Program-made: the position numbers and the translations under genes
Assembly (NCBI RefSeq): GCF_963675395.1
Contig: NZ_OY776223.1
Coordinates: 2,170,001 to 2,234,000 of the forward strand
Length of the DNA: 64,000 nt
Direction: 5' to 3'
From: an uncultured Vibrio sp.
Lineage (GTDB): Bacteria; Pseudomonadota; Gammaproteobacteria; Enterobacterales; Vibrionaceae
Shown: one piece after another, positions 44,846 through 56,406 of the stretch
How positions within the stretch are numbered: the stretch's first letter is position 1
Layout of the letters: the number at the start of each line of letters is the position of its first letter
The notes under the pieces: generated by a model
Told to the model about the DNA's origin: nothing
What the model saw: the letters and a program-made list of their open reading frames with translations, nothing else
Database searches by the model: none

Positions 44846-44896
44846 CCTTGTAATGGCGCCTTTGGGCGTCATTTTTTTGGGATGTAAGGTTATTCA

Positions 44897-46396
44897 ATGA
44901 GTGCTGCTCACGGTCTGGAATTAGATTCTCAAACTGAGCTTTTAGAGCGATTGAGGTTGTTAACCAACTTTGGTTCCAACCTGATTGTGATAAATGGCGA
45001 TGTTGGCTTTGGCAAATCTTGGTTGGCACAGCGATATCTTGAAGTGGGTGCCAATAACAAAAACCAATGTTTGTTACTTTGTCATAGAAATCAAGATGAT
45101 CTCCAGCATCGCATTCTCATATTGAGTCAACTACTATCAGAGTCGGTATTCAACCAACAGGAGCCTTTGGTTGATACTCTGGAACGGGTATTGGGTGACG
45201 AGCGTTGTGATATCGTCATTGTCGTTGATGATGCACAGTTGATGAGCGCTTCCCTGATTTCAGAGTTATGGACACTTGTATTGCAGGCACAGGAAAAACC
45301 GAACTGGGTAATCAATGTCTTACTGTTTACGCCACCAGGACGGTTAGAGGGTGTATTGTCGCGTATTAGTTACGGACTGGAGATAAAGCCAGTTGAGTTA
45401 GAGATCGATATGTTGTCGGAAGTAGAAGCTCGTCGATTTTTCGAGTTTTTAGTTGCACGATATGTGGATGAACAAGCAGAAAAACGTGTTAGGGATGCAT
45501 TTAAGAGGGTGGCTCCGATCCCGGGTGATATCATGGCATTAGGAGAGATGAAAGTGGAAAAAAGGATCATTATCCGCTCAATTGTCGCAAGCCCACTTAA
45601 GGTTACGTTGGTAATCTTGGTGTTGCTATTACTCGTCGCTGGTGGTTATTGGTGGATGTTCAGCCAGCCGAGTCCAGATGATAGAGCGCAACAATTGACC
45701 ACAAATATTGAACAAACAGCGATCCCAACCTTAGCCGAGACGGAGAGTGGTAGGTTGATCGCCGTGACGGGTGACTCTGCCAGTTCAGGCTCTTTTACTG
45801 CCAGCGATGATTCGGATGCGTTACCACCAAAGGTAACCGAAGAAGTGGCCAGTGTCGGTATTGATGACAAGCACCAACGTGTGGTGATTGAATCCGATGT
45901 TGTCGATGCTTTGCTCGAAGGTAAAAATGCAGAACAAGCGATTGGCGATAGCAGTGAAGTCGAGGATGAAGAGCCTTCAACTGCCACTAAAGGTGAGACG
46001 AGCAGCTCTTTGATTAAAGTTGTAAAACCGGGGGATTCCGCTCCCGATAACAGCACGGAATCACAAGCCATCGTGACTAAGCCCGTTGTTAAGTTCTCAT
46101 TTGCGCGCGAAGAGCTAAAGGCGTTGTCCCCTCGCGCATATACCTTACAGTTTGCTGCGATGACTTCAATGGAAGATGTACAGGTATTCCTTGATAAGTA
46201 TCAGCTGAATGACAAAGTGCGCATCTATCCAACCGTTCGGAATGGAACGGAATGGTTTATCATTACCTATCGAGATTATCAGACGATTCAACTGGCTCGA
46301 GATGCCGTTGAAGCACTGCCAGATTCACTTAAGTCACTCAACCCATGGGCAAAATCGTTAGGTCAGGTGCAGCGCGAAATCGAACGTGTGAAATAA
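44897..46396 (+). CDS. damX: Cell-division protein DamX (SPOR domain)
   Basis: This 499-residue protein has an N-terminal AAA-like region (GDVGFGKSWLAQRYL), a membrane helix near residue 240 (VTLVILVLLLLVAGGYWWMF), an acidic Ser/Glu-rich linker and a C-terminal SPOR domain (YTLQFAAMTSMEDVQVFLDK) that binds denuded septal peptidoglycan. It lies between aroB and dam, the classic location. Confidence 0.92.
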   Translation: MSAAHGLELDSQTELLERLRLLTNFGSNLIVINGDVGFGKSWLAQRYLEVGANNKNQCLLLCHRNQDDLQHRILILSQLLSESVFNQQEPLVDTLERVLGDERCDIVIVVDDAQLMSASLISELWTLVLQAQEKPNWVINVLLFTPPGRLEGVLSRISYGLEIKPVELEIDMLSEVEARRFFEFLVARYVDEQAEKRVRDAFKRVAPIPGDIMALGEMKVEKRIIIRSIVASPLKVTLVILVLLLLVAGGYWWMFSQPSPDDRAQQLTTNIEQTAIPTLAETESGRLIAVTGDSASSGSFTASDDSDALPPKVTEEVASVGIDDKHQRVVIESDVVDALLEGKNAEQAIGDSSEVEDEEPSTATKGETSSSLIKVVKPGDSAPDNSTESQAIVTKPVVKFSFAREELKALSPRAYTLQFAAMTSMEDVQVFLDKYQLNDKVRIYPTVRNGTEWFIITYRDYQTIQLARDAVEALPDSLKSLNPWAKSLGQVQREIERVK

Positions 46397-46471
46397 ACCT
46401 GAGCTTCGCTGAAAAATATGTTACATTCCGCAACCTTAATTTTGGGTCGATAGATATAGATAGAGCAGTAG

Positions 46472-47311
46472 ATGAAAAAGCAACGAGCCTTTCTAAAGTG
46501 GGCTGGAGGAAAGTACGGACTGGTTGAAGACATCCAACGTCATTTACCACCGGCTCGAAAGCTAGTTGAACCTTTTGTTGGCGCTGGTTCTGTTTTTTTG
46601 AATACAGATTACGATCAATACCTGCTGGCTGACATCAACCCGGATTTGATCAATCTTTACAACCTGATTAAAGCGCGTCCTGAAGAGTATATTTCTGAAG
46701 CGAAGCGCTGGTTTGTGGCGGAAAACAACCGCAAAGAAGCCTACTTGAGTATTCGCGCAGAGTTCAATAATACCGATGACGTGATGTACCGCTCGCTTGC
46801 CTTCTTATACATGAATCGTTTTGGCTTTAACGGGCTGTGTCGCTACAACAAAAAAGGCGGCTTCAACGTTCCTTTCGGGTCATATAAAAAGCCATACTTC
46901 CCTGAAGCAGAACTGGAATTCTTTGCAGAAAAAGCCAAGAAGGCCATGTTTGTTTGTGAAGGTTATCCAGAGACATTTCGTCGTGCGCGCAAAGGCAGCG
47001 TCGTTTACTGTGATCCACCGTATGCGCCGCTTTCAAATACCGCAAACTTCACCTCATACGCGGGAAATGGCTTCACACTGGACGACCAAGCTGCGTTGGC
47101 AGACATCGCTGAAAGAACGGCTACTGAGCGTGGTATCCCTGTCTTGATTTCAAACCACGATACGACATTAACGCGTCGCCTATATCACGGTGCCGATCTG
47201 AGTGTGGTAAAAGTGAAGCGCACCATCAGCCGTAATGGCAGTGGTCGTAATAAAGTCGATGAACTGCTGGCTCTTTTTAAAGCACCGGACACAGATAGCT
47301 CTGCTTCATAG
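46472..47311 (+). CDS. dam: DNA adenine methylase Dam
   Basis: This 279-residue enzyme methylates GATC. Motifs are FLKWAGGKYGL, PFVGAGSVFLNTD and DPPYAPLS. It controls mismatch-repair strand choice and, in vibrios, replication initiation on chromosome 2. It follows damX by 75 bp. Confidence 0.97.
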   Translation: MKKQRAFLKWAGGKYGLVEDIQRHLPPARKLVEPFVGAGSVFLNTDYDQYLLADINPDLINLYNLIKARPEEYISEAKRWFVAENNRKEAYLSIRAEFNNTDDVMYRSLAFLYMNRFGFNGLCRYNKKGGFNVPFGSYKKPYFPEAELEFFAEKAKKAMFVCEGYPETFRRARKGSVVYCDPPYAPLSNTANFTSYAGNGFTLDDQAALADIAERTATERGIPVLISNHDTTLTRRLYHGADLSVVKVKRTISRNGSGRNKVDELLALFKAPDTDSSAS

Positions 47312-47404
47312 TTCTCACACTATTTGCTCTAAATAGTGGATCTCCCCACTGGCTTCGGTAGAATTGCGCGCAAATTGGTTCGCTCGTCACTACTGAGGTC
47401 AGGT

Positions 47405-48076
47405 ATGAAAGATTTTCTTATTGCTCCATCCATTTTATCCGCAGATTTTGCTCGTTTAGGCGAAGATGTTGAAAAAGTTCTTGCTGCGGGTGCAGATGTA
47501 GTGCATTTCGATGTTATGGATAATCACTATGTGCCAAACCTGACTTTTGGTGCGCCAGTGTGTAAAGCACTACGTGATTACGGTATTACCGCGCCAATTG
47601 ACGTGCACCTCATGGTGAAACCTGTTGACCGCATTATTCCTGACTTCGCCAAAGCTGGTGCATCGATGATCACCTTCCACGCTGAAGCATCTGAACACGT
47701 TGATCGTACTCTGCAGCTCATCAAAGAACATGGCTGTAAAGCGGGTGTGGTATTAAACCCAGCAACGCCGTTATCGAGCCTTGAGTTCATTATGGATAAA
47801 GTGGATATGATTCTGTTGATGTCGGTAAACCCAGGCTTTGGTGGCCAGTCTTTCATTCCTCATACGATGGATAAGCTACGCGCGGTACGTAAGATGATCG
47901 ACGAGTCAGGTCGTGACATTCGTCTGGAAATCGATGGTGGTGTTAAAGTGGATAACATCCGCGAAATTGCTGAAGCGGGTGCCGACATGTTTGTGGCAGG
48001 TTCGGCGATTTTTGGTCAGCCAGATTACAAAGCGGTGATCGACCAAATGCGTGAAGAGCTGTCTCAGGTAAAATAA
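47405..48076 (+). CDS. rpe: Ribulose-phosphate 3-epimerase
   Basis: This 223-residue TIM-barrel metalloenzyme of the pentose phosphate pathway has [28 protein letters not shown] and [12 protein letters not shown]. The start at 47405 ([11 protein letters not shown]) is chosen over the open frame from 47336. It follows dam. Confidence 0.96.
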   Translation: MKDFLIAPSILSADFARLGEDVEKVLAAGADVVHFDVMDNHYVPNLTFGAPVCKALRDYGITAPIDVHLMVKPVDRIIPDFAKAGASMITFHAEASEHVDRTLQLIKEHGCKAGVVLNPATPLSSLEFIMDKVDMILLMSVNPGFGGQSFIPHTMDKLRAVRKMIDESGRDIRLEIDGGVKVDNIREIAEAGADMFVAGSAIFGQPDYKAVIDQMREELSQVK

Positions 48077-48097
48077 GCGATTTAACCTGCTGATTTG

Positions 48098-48125
48098 AAA
48101 GGCTGTCCAGCGAGTGGCAGCCTTT
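48098..48125 (+). terminator. rpe terminator
   Basis: The stem aaaggctg / cagccttt with inner cca/tgg pairing and a T bulge lies 22 bp after rpe. Confidence 0.8.
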
Positions 48126-48307
48126 GTTATTTCTGGTTTTTGCAAAAAGAAAATATCCACTGCGCTGAGCAAATAATCACTTGCCTAATTTGCGTCCTTT
48201 CTGTACTATTCGTGCTCCTTAAAACTCAGTCAATTATCTTTAGTTCCTTGCTTCCTCTGGACGACTGAGCCAATTGTGGAAGCTGAATAATCCGTAAGGA
48301 GCAACCA

Positions 48308-48697
48308 ATGCGTCATTACGAAATCGTATTCATGGTGCACCCAGATCAAAGCGAGCAAGTTGCTGGCATGATCGAGCGTTACACTGGTTCTATCACTGAA
48401 GCTGGCGGTACTATCCACCGTCTAGAAGACTGGGGTCGTCGTCAACTGGCTTACCCAATCAACAAGCTTCACAAAGCTCACTACGTTCTAATGAACGTTG
48501 AAGCTGACCAAGCTGTAATTGATGAGCTAGAAACTGCTTTCCGTTTCAACGATGCAGTTCTACGTAACATGATCATGCGTACTAAAGCAGCGATCACTGA
48601 GCAATCTATCATGCTTAAGCAAAAAGAAGAGCGTGCTCCACGTCGTGAAGAGCGTTCTGAAGCTAAGCCTGAAGCTAAGTCAGAAGCTGCTGAGTAA
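48308..48697 (+). CDS. rpsF: 30S ribosomal protein S6
   Basis: This 129-residue protein has [20 protein letters not shown] and a C-terminal tail rich in Glu, Lys and Ala. It pairs with S18 on the 30S platform. It is first gene of rpsF-priB-rpsR-rplI, with AAGGAG upstream. The gap before it carries the operon promoter region; I saw no clear S6:S18-binding leader fold by eye. Confidence 0.97.
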   Translation: MRHYEIVFMVHPDQSEQVAGMIERYTGSITEAGGTIHRLEDWGRRQLAYPINKLHKAHYVLMNVEADQAVIDELETAFRFNDAVLRNMIMRTKAAITEQSIMLKQKEERAPRREERSEAKPEAKSEAAE

Positions 48698-48705
48698 GAT
48701 TTGTT

Positions 48706-49008
48706 ATGACCAATCGAATGGAGCTGAGCGGCACTATTGCCAAACCGCCCATTCGTAGTAAAAGCCCGGGTGGGATTGAACACTGTCGATTTTGGCTAGA
48801 GCATCGCTCTACTGTTATCGAAGCTGATTTACCGAGACAAGTTTATTGTCGTATGCCGGTTGTCGTCAGCGGGCTTGGGTCACAAGCAATAACTCAGAAT
48901 TTAGTACCAGGCAGTAACATTAAGGTAAGTGGTTTTGTCGCTTATCAGACCGGCCGAAATGGCGTTGGGAAATTAGTGTTGCATGCCGACAATATTACTC
49001 AAATTTAA
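48706..49008 (+). CDS. priB: Primosomal replication protein PriB
   Basis: This 100-residue OB-fold single-stranded DNA-binding protein begins MTNRMELSGTIAKPPIRSKS. It links PriA and DnaT in replication restart. It lies 8 bp after rpsF in the usual ribosomal operon position. Confidence 0.95.
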   Translation: MTNRMELSGTIAKPPIRSKSPGGIEHCRFWLEHRSTVIEADLPRQVYCRMPVVVSGLGSQAITQNLVPGSNIKVSGFVAYQTGRNGVGKLVLHADNITQI

Positions 49009-49021
49009 GATCAGGAGATAG

Positions 49022-49252
<231 letters not shown>

Positions 49253-49285
49253 TCGGTTCCGTTTATTAAGAAAGAGGATTAAGCA

Positions 49286-49738
49286 ATGCAAGTTATTCTA
49301 CTTGATAAAATCGGTAACCTAGGTGGTCTTGGCGATACAGTTAACGTTAAATCTGGTTACGCTCGTAACTTCCTTATCCCTCAGGGTAAAGCAGTTATGG
49401 CTACTAAAGGCAACGTTGAAATGTTCGAAGCACGTCGTGCTGAACTAGAAGCTAAAGTTGCTGAGCAACTAACTGCTGCTGAAGCTCGCGCTGAGAAAAT
49501 TAACGCTCTAGAAGCAGTTGTTATCGCTTCTAAAGCTGGTGACGAAGGCAAACTATTCGGTTCTATCGGTACTCGTGACATCGCTGACGCTATCACAGCG
49601 GCTGGCGTTGAAGTTGTTAAGAGCGAAGTTCGCCTTCCTGAAGGTGCTCTACGTACAACTGGTGAGTTCGAAATCAGCGTTCAACTTCACTCTGAAGTTT
49701 TCGCAACTGTGAACCTACAAGTTGTTGCTGCTGAGTAA
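49286..49738 (+). CDS. rplI: 50S ribosomal protein L9
   Basis: This 150-residue two-domain protein has [20 protein letters not shown] and the [13 protein letters not shown] motif, joined by a long helix to the C-terminal rRNA-binding domain. It is last in the rpsF operon. Confidence 0.98.
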   Translation: MQVILLDKIGNLGGLGDTVNVKSGYARNFLIPQGKAVMATKGNVEMFEARRAELEAKVAEQLTAAEARAEKINALEAVVIASKAGDEGKLFGSIGTRDIADAITAAGVEVVKSEVRLPEGALRTTGEFEISVQLHSEVFATVNLQVVAAE

Positions 49739-49760
49739 TTCAGTATCAAGACGAAATACT

Positions 49761-49788
49761 AAAAAGCACCTCTTCGGAGGTGCTTTTT
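49761..49788 (+). terminator. rplI terminator
   Basis: A perfect 12-bp stem aaaaagcacctc / gaggtgcttttt closed by a stable TTCG tetraloop lies 22 bp after rplI. Confidence 0.95.
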
Positions 49789-49826
49789 TTATGTCTAATG
49801 ACTGGGTATGAGCTGTGAATGAGCAT

Positions 49827-50591
49827 TCAAAACACGAACAGCAAATTTACAGAGAAAATACTATCCGCTTTACTTAACCCTTCTGGCACTCTGTCGTGGT
49901 ATTGACGGGAGTGAGTGAGCTTTAACGCAATATCTTCAGTGATCGCATTCGTGGCACTGATCTCGCTATCCAAGCTGGTATTGCTGCTACCGGTCACTAA
50001 TGTCAGGTCTGCTGCGAAGCTTAGATTGTCCAATGCATGCCATGTTGTGTTCAGGTTGCCACGAAAGATCCCTTCACGGACAATATCTGGAAAGACAATA
50101 TCATCGTCATCTATTTCATCCAGATTAGGCTCTTGGTAACGGTAACCAGGCCCTACCTCGACTTCTAATACGAGATCGTCCGTGTAGGCGAACTGGTAAC
50201 CCAAACCACCTGAAAGGGTATAATCTTTAAAGTACGCGCTATAGCGTGAATCCACACCTTTAAAGCTGCCGTACAAATAGGTTTTCGGGCCGAGTTTGTA
50301 GTCGCTCTGCACTGAATAAGTGGAAGAGCGTTTATCTTCTTCGCCATCTTTATACAGGTTGTAGTATTTCCACTCCCCGTTAGAACGATGTCGACCAGAT
50401 ATGTATTCAGCACTCAAACGAGCATTCAGGGAACGAGAGTCCGTGTTACCTGTGTGAGCTTGATAACCAAATTCTACTTCTGTTTGCAGCGGATCTGGCA
50501 AATCAATGTTTTGCTCTGGTTGTACTGATTCATCAGCGTACGATGCTCCCATGCACAGTATGCTAACGCTTAGTAACCAGTATCGGGACAC
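49827..50591 (-). CDS. DUF481 family outer-membrane-type protein
   Basis: This roughly 254-residue protein has a signal peptide (MSRYWLLSVSILCMGASYA) and alternating beta strands ending in aromatic residues (VEFGYQAHTGNTDSRSLNAR ... SIFSVNLLFVF), as in the YdiY/DUF481 family of salt-induced outer-membrane proteins. I choose the GTG at 50591 because GAGG lies 5 nt upstream and it gives a clean signal peptide; ATG starts at 50624 and 50654 would give longer, less typical leaders. It is convergent with rplI. Function is unknown. Confidence 0.8.
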   Translation of the reverse strand: MSRYWLLSVSILCMGASYADESVQPEQNIDLPDPLQTEVEFGYQAHTGNTDSRSLNARLSAEYISGRHRSNGEWKYYNLYKDGEEDKRSSTYSVQSDYKLGPKTYLYGSFKGVDSRYSAYFKDYTLSGGLGYQFAYTDDLVLEVEVGPGYRYQEPNLDEIDDDDIVFPDIVREGIFRGNLNTTWHALDNLSFAADLTLVTGSSNTSLDSEISATNAITEDIALKLTHSRQYHDRVPEGLSKADSIFSVNLLFVF

Positions 50592-50911
50592 ATAAACCTC
50601 GAACGTAATAAAAAGGAGGGGCATGATACTGATACAGATGCTCGCTTCGGTCAATGGTAGGTTAAATTTTATTAGAGCTGGTTAGGCTAACTAAATGTGG
50701 GTGATGGCTGATATTGCAGCGTTATCGTGGCTAAAATGTCCGAAAAAGTAGGTGCTTATCTTACGACTTTCACTATCCAACGGGCCTGACTATAAAAGTG
50801 TCTGCCAGGCGTACGCATTCTGATTCTTAACAAGTAATTTTCTCTTCAAGGGAGAATCTCTGTTGGGTTAAGGTTATAATCTTGGGTCATTAGTAGTTAT
50901 CGAGCAAAATC

Positions 50912-52312
50912 ATGGCGGAAAACAGAAATCGCAAACCTTCAGATAGTCAGGTCGACGCAATCAAAGTGCCACCTCACTCACTAGAAGCAGAGCAATCAGT
51001 GATTGGTGGTCTCTTACTGGACAATGAACGTTGGGATACCGTTGCCGAGCGCGTTGTCAGCAGTGATTTCTATAGCCGTCCACATCGCCTTATTTTTGAA
51101 GGCGTGAAAACCATTCTTGAAGGCGGAAAACCACTCGACCTTATCACGTTGTCTGAATATCTAGAACGTCACGAGCAATTAGATGATGTAGGTGGTTTTG
51201 CTTACTTAGCTGACTTAGCGAAAAACACACCGAGTGCAGCCAACATCAACGCCTATGCTGATATCGTTGCCGAACGCGCGATCGTTCGTGGCTTGATTGG
51301 TGTCGCCAACGATATCGCTGACGCAGGTTATGATCCGCAAGGCCGCAGTTCAGAAGATCTGATCGACTTAGCGGAGAGTAAAGTCTTCGCGATTGCAGAG
51401 TCTCGTACCAGTGAAAACGAAGGTCCGCAAAACGTCGACAATATCCTGGAAAAAACCCTCGAACGTATTGAGTTGTTATATAAAACGCCACAGGATGGTG
51501 TGACAGGGGTTGATACCGGCTTTAACGATCTCAACAAGAAAACCGCCGGCCTGCAAGGCTCCGACTTGGTGATTGTCGCGGCGCGTCCTTCGATGGGTAA
51601 AACCACCTTTGCGATGAACTTGTGTGAAAACGCCGCGATGCAGCAAGATAAACCCGTGTTGATTTTCTCGTTAGAGATGCCTGCCGAACAGTTGATGATG
51701 CGTATGCTGGCATCTCTATCTCGTGTTGACCAAACCAAAATTCGTACTGGCCAGCTGGATGATGAAGACTGGGCACGTATTTCTTCTACCATGGGGATCC
51801 TGATGCAGAAGAAAAACATGTACATCGATGATAGTTCAGGCTTAACGCCGACCGAAGTTCGTTCACGCGCTCGTCGTGTTGCCCGTGAACACGGTGGTTT
51901 GTCGATGATCATGGTCGACTACCTGCAGCTAATGCGAGTTCCTTCGTTAACGGATAACCGTACTCTGGAAATCGCTGAGATCTCACGCTCGCTTAAAGCG
52001 CTGGCTAAAGAATTGAATGTACCTGTTGTGGCACTTTCGCAGCTAAACCGTTCTTTGGAGCAACGTGCAGATAAACGTCCGGTAAACTCGGACTTGCGTG
52101 AATCGGGCTCTATCGAGCAGGATGCCGACTTGATCATGTTTATTTACCGTGATGAGGTTTACCACCCAGATAGCGCATACAAAGGTACCGCTGAAATTAT
52201 TATTGGTAAGCAGCGTAACGGTCCAATCGGTTCTGTACGTCTCACTTTCCAAGGCCAACACTCACGCTTTGATAATTATGCGGGTCCAGCATTCGACATT
52301 GATGATGAGTAA
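50912..52312 (+). CDS. dnaB: Replicative DNA helicase DnaB
   Basis: This 466-residue hexameric helicase unwinds DNA at the fork. The N-terminal domain binds primase; the RecA-like C-terminal domain has Walker [15 protein letters not shown] and [11 protein letters not shown]. No intein is present. It is followed by alr, as in E. coli. The roughly 260-bp gap upstream, shared with the divergent DUF481 gene, has no other clear feature. Confidence 0.97.
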   Translation: MAENRNRKPSDSQVDAIKVPPHSLEAEQSVIGGLLLDNERWDTVAERVVSSDFYSRPHRLIFEGVKTILEGGKPLDLITLSEYLERHEQLDDVGGFAYLADLAKNTPSAANINAYADIVAERAIVRGLIGVANDIADAGYDPQGRSSEDLIDLAESKVFAIAESRTSENEGPQNVDNILEKTLERIELLYKTPQDGVTGVDTGFNDLNKKTAGLQGSDLVIVAARPSMGKTTFAMNLCENAAMQQDKPVLIFSLEMPAEQLMMRMLASLSRVDQTKIRTGQLDDEDWARISSTMGILMQKKNMYIDDSSGLTPTEVRSRARRVAREHGGLSMIMVDYLQLMRVPSLTDNRTLEIAEISRSLKALAKELNVPVVALSQLNRSLEQRADKRPVNSDLRESGSIEQDADLIMFIYRDEVYHPDSAYKGTAEIIIGKQRNGPIGSVRLTFQGQHSRFDNYAGPAFDIDDE

Positions 52313-52316
52313 TGCC

Positions 52317-53402
52317 ATGAGCTACATGAAAGCCGCGAAGGCGTGTATTGACCTGTCTGCATTGCAACACAATTTACGCCGAGTTAAAGCTCAAGCTCCA
52401 AACAGCAAAGTAATGGCAGTGGTGAAAGCCAACGGTTATGGGCATGGTTTGCGTCATGTTGCTAAATACACCAATGATGCGGATGCTTTTGGAGTGGCGC
52501 GTATCGAAGAAGCGCTGCAACTGAGAGCTTGCGGCGTCGTGAAGCCGATTTTGTTGTTAGAAGGGTTTTATTCTTCGGGTGATTTACCTGTTTTGGTGAC
52601 CAATAACATCCAAACTGTCGTGCATTGTGAAGAGCAGCTGATTGCTCTTGAACAAACCGAGCTAGAAACACCAGTGGTGGTATGGCTAAAAATTGACAGC
52701 GGTATGCATCGTCTGGGTGTACGTCCTGAGCAATTTGATGAACTGGTTTCTCGTCTCAAAGCGTGTCCCAATGTGGCCAAACCGCTGTGTTACATGAGCC
52801 ACTTTGGATGTGCCGACGAGTTAGACAGTGAAATCACACTACAACAGATTGAACTGTTCAACTCATTAACGCACGGCTGTCATGGCGAGCGTTCACTAGC
52901 GGCATCAGCGGGGCTATTGGCGTGGCCACAAAGTCACCTCGATTGGGTTCGTCCGGGAATCATCATGTACGGCGTATCTCCGTTTGGGGATAAAACGGCA
53001 CAAGATTTAGGTTACCAACCCGCAATGACGCTTAAGTCTCATCTGATCGCAGTGCGTGAAGTGAAAAAAGGTGAGAGTGTTGGTTACGGTGGCGCTTGGA
53101 CGAGCGAGCGAGATACCAAAGTAGGTGTGATTGCAGTGGGTTATGGCGACGGTTACCCAAGAGGCGCGCCGAATGGTACACCTGTGTGGGTTAATGGGCG
53201 TAAAGTGCCTATCGCTGGTCGGGTCTCGATGGATATGCTGACTGTCGATCTTGGGCCGGATGCGAAAGACAAAGTCAGCGATGAAGCAATTCTGTGGGGC
53301 AAAGAGTTACCTGTTGAGGAAGTGGCTCATCACATCGGCACCATAGCGTATGAGTTAGTGACCAAGCTAACGCCACGTGTCGAAATGGAATATTCAAAGT
53401 AA
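52317..53402 (+). CDS. alr: Alanine racemase
   Basis: This roughly 361-residue PLP enzyme makes D-alanine for peptidoglycan. The PLP lysine is in [12 protein letters not shown] and the second catalytic tyrosine region is [13 protein letters not shown]. Starts at 52305, 52317 and 52326 are in frame; the family usually begins MKAA, which is 52326, and 52317 is a compromise. It almost abuts dnaB. Confidence 0.95.
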   Translation: MSYMKAAKACIDLSALQHNLRRVKAQAPNSKVMAVVKANGYGHGLRHVAKYTNDADAFGVARIEEALQLRACGVVKPILLLEGFYSSGDLPVLVTNNIQTVVHCEEQLIALEQTELETPVVVWLKIDSGMHRLGVRPEQFDELVSRLKACPNVAKPLCYMSHFGCADELDSEITLQQIELFNSLTHGCHGERSLAASAGLLAWPQSHLDWVRPGIIMYGVSPFGDKTAQDLGYQPAMTLKSHLIAVREVKKGESVGYGGAWTSERDTKVGVIAVGYGDGYPRGAPNGTPVWVNGRKVPIAGRVSMDMLTVDLGPDAKDKVSDEAILWGKELPVEEVAHHIGTIAYELVTKLTPRVEMEYSK

Positions 53403-53425
53403 CTTTCGGATAATACCAATTTAAG

Positions 53426-53457
53426 AATAGGGGCTAACCAATGCGTTAGCCCCTATT
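53426..53457. terminator. Bidirectional alr/yjbQ terminator
   Basis: A perfect 13-bp stem aataggggctaac / gttagcccctatt lies between convergent genes with a T-run after it. Confidence 0.9.
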
Positions 53458-53458
53458 T

Positions 53459-53878
53459 TTATTCACCATTTAAGGTCGCGATGATGCGACGGCTGCCACC
53501 AAAATCTCGGTGTTCACCTAAGTAAATGCCCTGCCATGTTCCTAACGCCAAGCGACCATTCTGAATTGGAATCGTCACACTGCTGCCAAGTAGTGATGAT
53601 TTAATATGTGCAGGCATGTCGTCATCACCCTCATAAGTATGCTGATAATAAGAGGCGCGCTCAGGAACATACTTATTGAAATGCGCTTCCATATCCATAC
53701 GAACGGTGGGGTCAGCGTTCTCATTCAAGGTCAGACTGGCAGAGGTATGCTGAATAAAAAGGTGTAACAAACCTACTGAAAGAGTACTTATTTGCGGTAA
53801 TTGTTGTTCAATTTCATCAGTAATCAGGTGAAAACCGCGACTTCTTGCTTTTAAGTTTAGTGTTTTTTGCGTCCACAT
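53459..53878 (-). CDS. yjbQ: YjbQ family (UPF0047) protein
   Basis: This 139-residue protein has [20 protein letters not shown] and [14 protein letters not shown], the UPF0047 hallmarks. E. coli YjbQ has been reported to have thiamine-phosphate synthase side activity; the true role is unclear. The start [18 protein letters not shown] at 53878 matches the family, though the frame is open to 53938. Confidence 0.9.
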   Translation of the reverse strand: MWTQKTLNLKARSRGFHLITDEIEQQLPQISTLSVGLLHLFIQHTSASLTLNENADPTVRMDMEAHFNKYVPERASYYQHTYEGDDDMPAHIKSSLLGSSVTIPIQNGRLALGTWQGIYLGEHRDFGGSRRIIATLNGE

Positions 53879-54184
53879 ACGCGTTCCTTTGGACATTTCT
53901 AATTTGGCGTCTATTCTAATCCAATTAGAGCCTGTCATTACTTGATGATATTATTCTATACCTATGAATGAATTGTTCAAATTCAGGGCAGCTAACGTGA
54001 CGTAACTCAATGTGAGGGTAAATGCTCTCGGTCATAATTGTTGTCTGAAAAAAAACTACAAAGACTTGTTTTGTGGCAAAACGCCCAAACATCTACATTT
54101 AAATTCTTTTTGCTAAATCGGGGATTCCGCAGTTTTCGCTAGACTGTAAGGAATGGAACCTACTGTAACATCGGGATAAAGACC

Positions 54185-55837
54185 ATGTTGAAAAATATCA
54201 ATCCAACGCAAACACAAGCTTGGAAAGCGTTAACAGCGCACTTCGAATCTGCACAAGATATGGATCTAAAAGAGCTATTTGCTCAAGACGCGGATCGTTT
54301 TGACAAATACTCCGCACGTTTCGGCTCAGACATTCTTGTCGACTACTCAAAGAACCTCATCAACGAGGAAACTCTGAAGCACCTGTTCACTCTTGCTAAA
54401 GAGACTGAGCTTAAATCTGCAATCGAAGCGATGTTCAGTGGTGAAGCGATCAACCAAACAGAAAGTCGTGCAGTTCTGCACACGGCACTACGTAACCGCA
54501 CTAACACTCCAGTCATGGTTGATGGTGAAGACGTAATGCCTGCGGTTAACGCGGTACTAGAGAAAATTAAATCTTTCACCGAGCGTGTGATTGGCGGTGA
54601 ATGGAAAGGTTACACTGGTAAAGCGATTACAGATATTGTAAACATCGGTATCGGCGGCTCTGACCTTGGCCCTTACATGGTGACGGAAGCTCTGGCACCA
54701 TACAAAAACCATCTAAACCTGCATTTCGTGTCTAACGTTGATGGTACTCACATCGTAGAGACACTGAAGAAAGTGGATCCGGAAACCACGCTATTCCTAA
54801 TCGCTTCTAAGACATTTACGACTCAAGAGACCATGACTAACGCGCATTCTGCTCGTGATTGGTTCCTTGAAACGGCAGGCGACCAAGCACACGTTGCGAA
54901 ACACTTTGCTGCACTTTCTACTAACGCGACAGCGGTTTCTGAGTTCGGCATTGATACAGACAACATGTTTGAGTTCTGGGACTGGGTTGGCGGTCGTTAC
55001 TCGCTATGGTCTGCAATCGGCCTTTCAATCGCATTAGCGGTTGGCTTTGACAACTTCGTTGAGCTTCTTGATGGCGCTCATGAGATGGATAAGCACTTTG
55101 TATCAACAGACCTGGAAAGCAACATCCCAGTGATCCTGGCGCTTATCGGCATTTGGTACAACAACTTCCACGGCGCGGAATCTGAAGCTATCCTGCCTTA
55201 CGATCAGTACATGCACCGTTTCGCAGCGTACTTCCAGCAAGGTAATATGGAATCAAATGGTAAGTATGTTGACCGTGACGGGAACGCAGTGACTTACCAG
55301 ACAGGCCCAATCATCTGGGGTGAACCTGGTACCAACGGTCAGCACGCGTTCTACCAGCTAATCCACCAAGGTACGAAACTGATTCCATGTGACTTCATTG
55401 CGCCTGCAATCAGCCATAACCCAGCAAGCGATCATCATCAGAAACTGATGTCGAACTTCTTCGCACAAACTGAAGCGCTTGCGTTTGGTAAGAGTGAAGA
55501 AACGGTAAAAGAAGAGTTGGTACTGTCTGGTAAAAATGCAGAAGAAGTAGCGGCAATCGCTCCATTTAAAGTATTTGAAGGTAACCGCCCAACTAACTCT
55601 ATCTTAGTTAAGCAAATCACTCCTCGCACGCTAGGTAACCTTATCGCAATGTACGAGCATAAGATCTTCGTACAAGGCGTTATCTGGAACATCTTCAGCT
55701 TTGACCAATGGGGTGTGGAGCTAGGTAAACAGCTAGCAAACCAAATCCTGCCAGAGCTAGCTGATGAATCTGAAATCAGTTCACACGATAGCTCTACAAA
55801 TGGTCTGATCAACGCATTCAAAGCTTTCAAAGCGTAA
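54185..55837 (+). CDS. pgi: Glucose-6-phosphate isomerase
   Basis: This 550-residue glycolytic enzyme interconverts glucose-6-phosphate and fructose-6-phosphate. It has [17 protein letters not shown], the signature [17 protein letters not shown] and the C-terminal [18 protein letters not shown]. It is a single-gene unit. The roughly 300-bp upstream gap shared with divergent yjbQ is AT rich and presumably carries its promoter; no strong motif was found. Confidence 0.98.
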   Translation: MLKNINPTQTQAWKALTAHFESAQDMDLKELFAQDADRFDKYSARFGSDILVDYSKNLINEETLKHLFTLAKETELKSAIEAMFSGEAINQTESRAVLHTALRNRTNTPVMVDGEDVMPAVNAVLEKIKSFTERVIGGEWKGYTGKAITDIVNIGIGGSDLGPYMVTEALAPYKNHLNLHFVSNVDGTHIVETLKKVDPETTLFLIASKTFTTQETMTNAHSARDWFLETAGDQAHVAKHFAALSTNATAVSEFGIDTDNMFEFWDWVGGRYSLWSAIGLSIALAVGFDNFVELLDGAHEMDKHFVSTDLESNIPVILALIGIWYNNFHGAESEAILPYDQYMHRFAAYFQQGNMESNGKYVDRDGNAVTYQTGPIIWGEPGTNGQHAFYQLIHQGTKLIPCDFIAPAISHNPASDHHQKLMSNFFAQTEALAFGKSEETVKEELVLSGKNAEEVAAIAPFKVFEGNRPTNSILVKQITPRTLGNLIAMYEHKIFVQGVIWNIFSFDQWGVELGKQLANQILPELADESEISSHDSSTNGLINAFKAFKA

Positions 55838-55851
55838 TGCACGATTAGAAT

Positions 55852-55881
55852 AAAAAAGGTCAGCGAGTGCTGACCTTTTTT
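55852..55881 (+). terminator. pgi terminator
   Basis: A perfect 13-bp stem aaaaaaggtcagc / gctgacctttttt with GAGT loop begins 15 bp after pgi. Confidence 0.95.
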
Positions 55882-55929
55882 GTCTCTTTTGAACCTGATC
55901 GGTTAATGCAACTCAGCCAAGGGTGATGG

Positions 55930-56391
55930 TTATTCGAAGCAGATCTCGATAAAGGCATTCCCCCATTGAGAGGAAAAAGGCATGATGATAATAGAGCCTT
56001 CACACTTGTGACGAATAGTATGGCCTCGACCAGAGACCACCACTGGCGTTGCCATATCAAAATCAAATCCACTCTCAGCCAGAATTCGTTTTGCTCCACC
56101 AGTCACCATGTTGGTGATCTCTCCCACCATATCGGTCACTTCTTCATTGAGTCCATTAGGGCGCTCACCAAGCATGTTTTGCATGATTTCCAGTGCTAAC
56201 GCTTCATCGAAGGTAATCGACATTGAGCCACGAGTTTGCGGACCAACCATGCCTATCAAACCTGAAACATCACCTCGTGCGATTTCGTCTTTCTTGATTC
56301 GAGGTTTTTGAGGCTTCAGCTCCAGTGAGGCCATAGTTTTCAGCACATTCATTAAAGAAGCTAAAAACGGGTTTACAAATTCAGCGCGCAT
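55930..56391 (-). CDS. CheX-like chemotaxis phosphatase-family protein
   Basis: This 153-residue protein matches the CheX family: MRAEFVNPFLASLMNVLKTM, then the EITNMVTGGAK segment carrying the ExxN pair that acts as the CheY-phosphate phosphatase motif. Family members dephosphorylate CheY-P. It lies 15 bp after zur on the same strand, so cotranscription is likely. Confidence 0.87.
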   Translation of the reverse strand: MRAEFVNPFLASLMNVLKTMASLELKPQKPRIKKDEIARGDVSGLIGMVGPQTRGSMSITFDEALALEIMQNMLGERPNGLNEEVTDMVGEITNMVTGGAKRILAESGFDFDMATPVVVSGRGHTIRHKCEGSIIIMPFSSQWGNAFIEICFE

Positions 56392-56406
56392 ATCGGTCTT
56401 CTATAC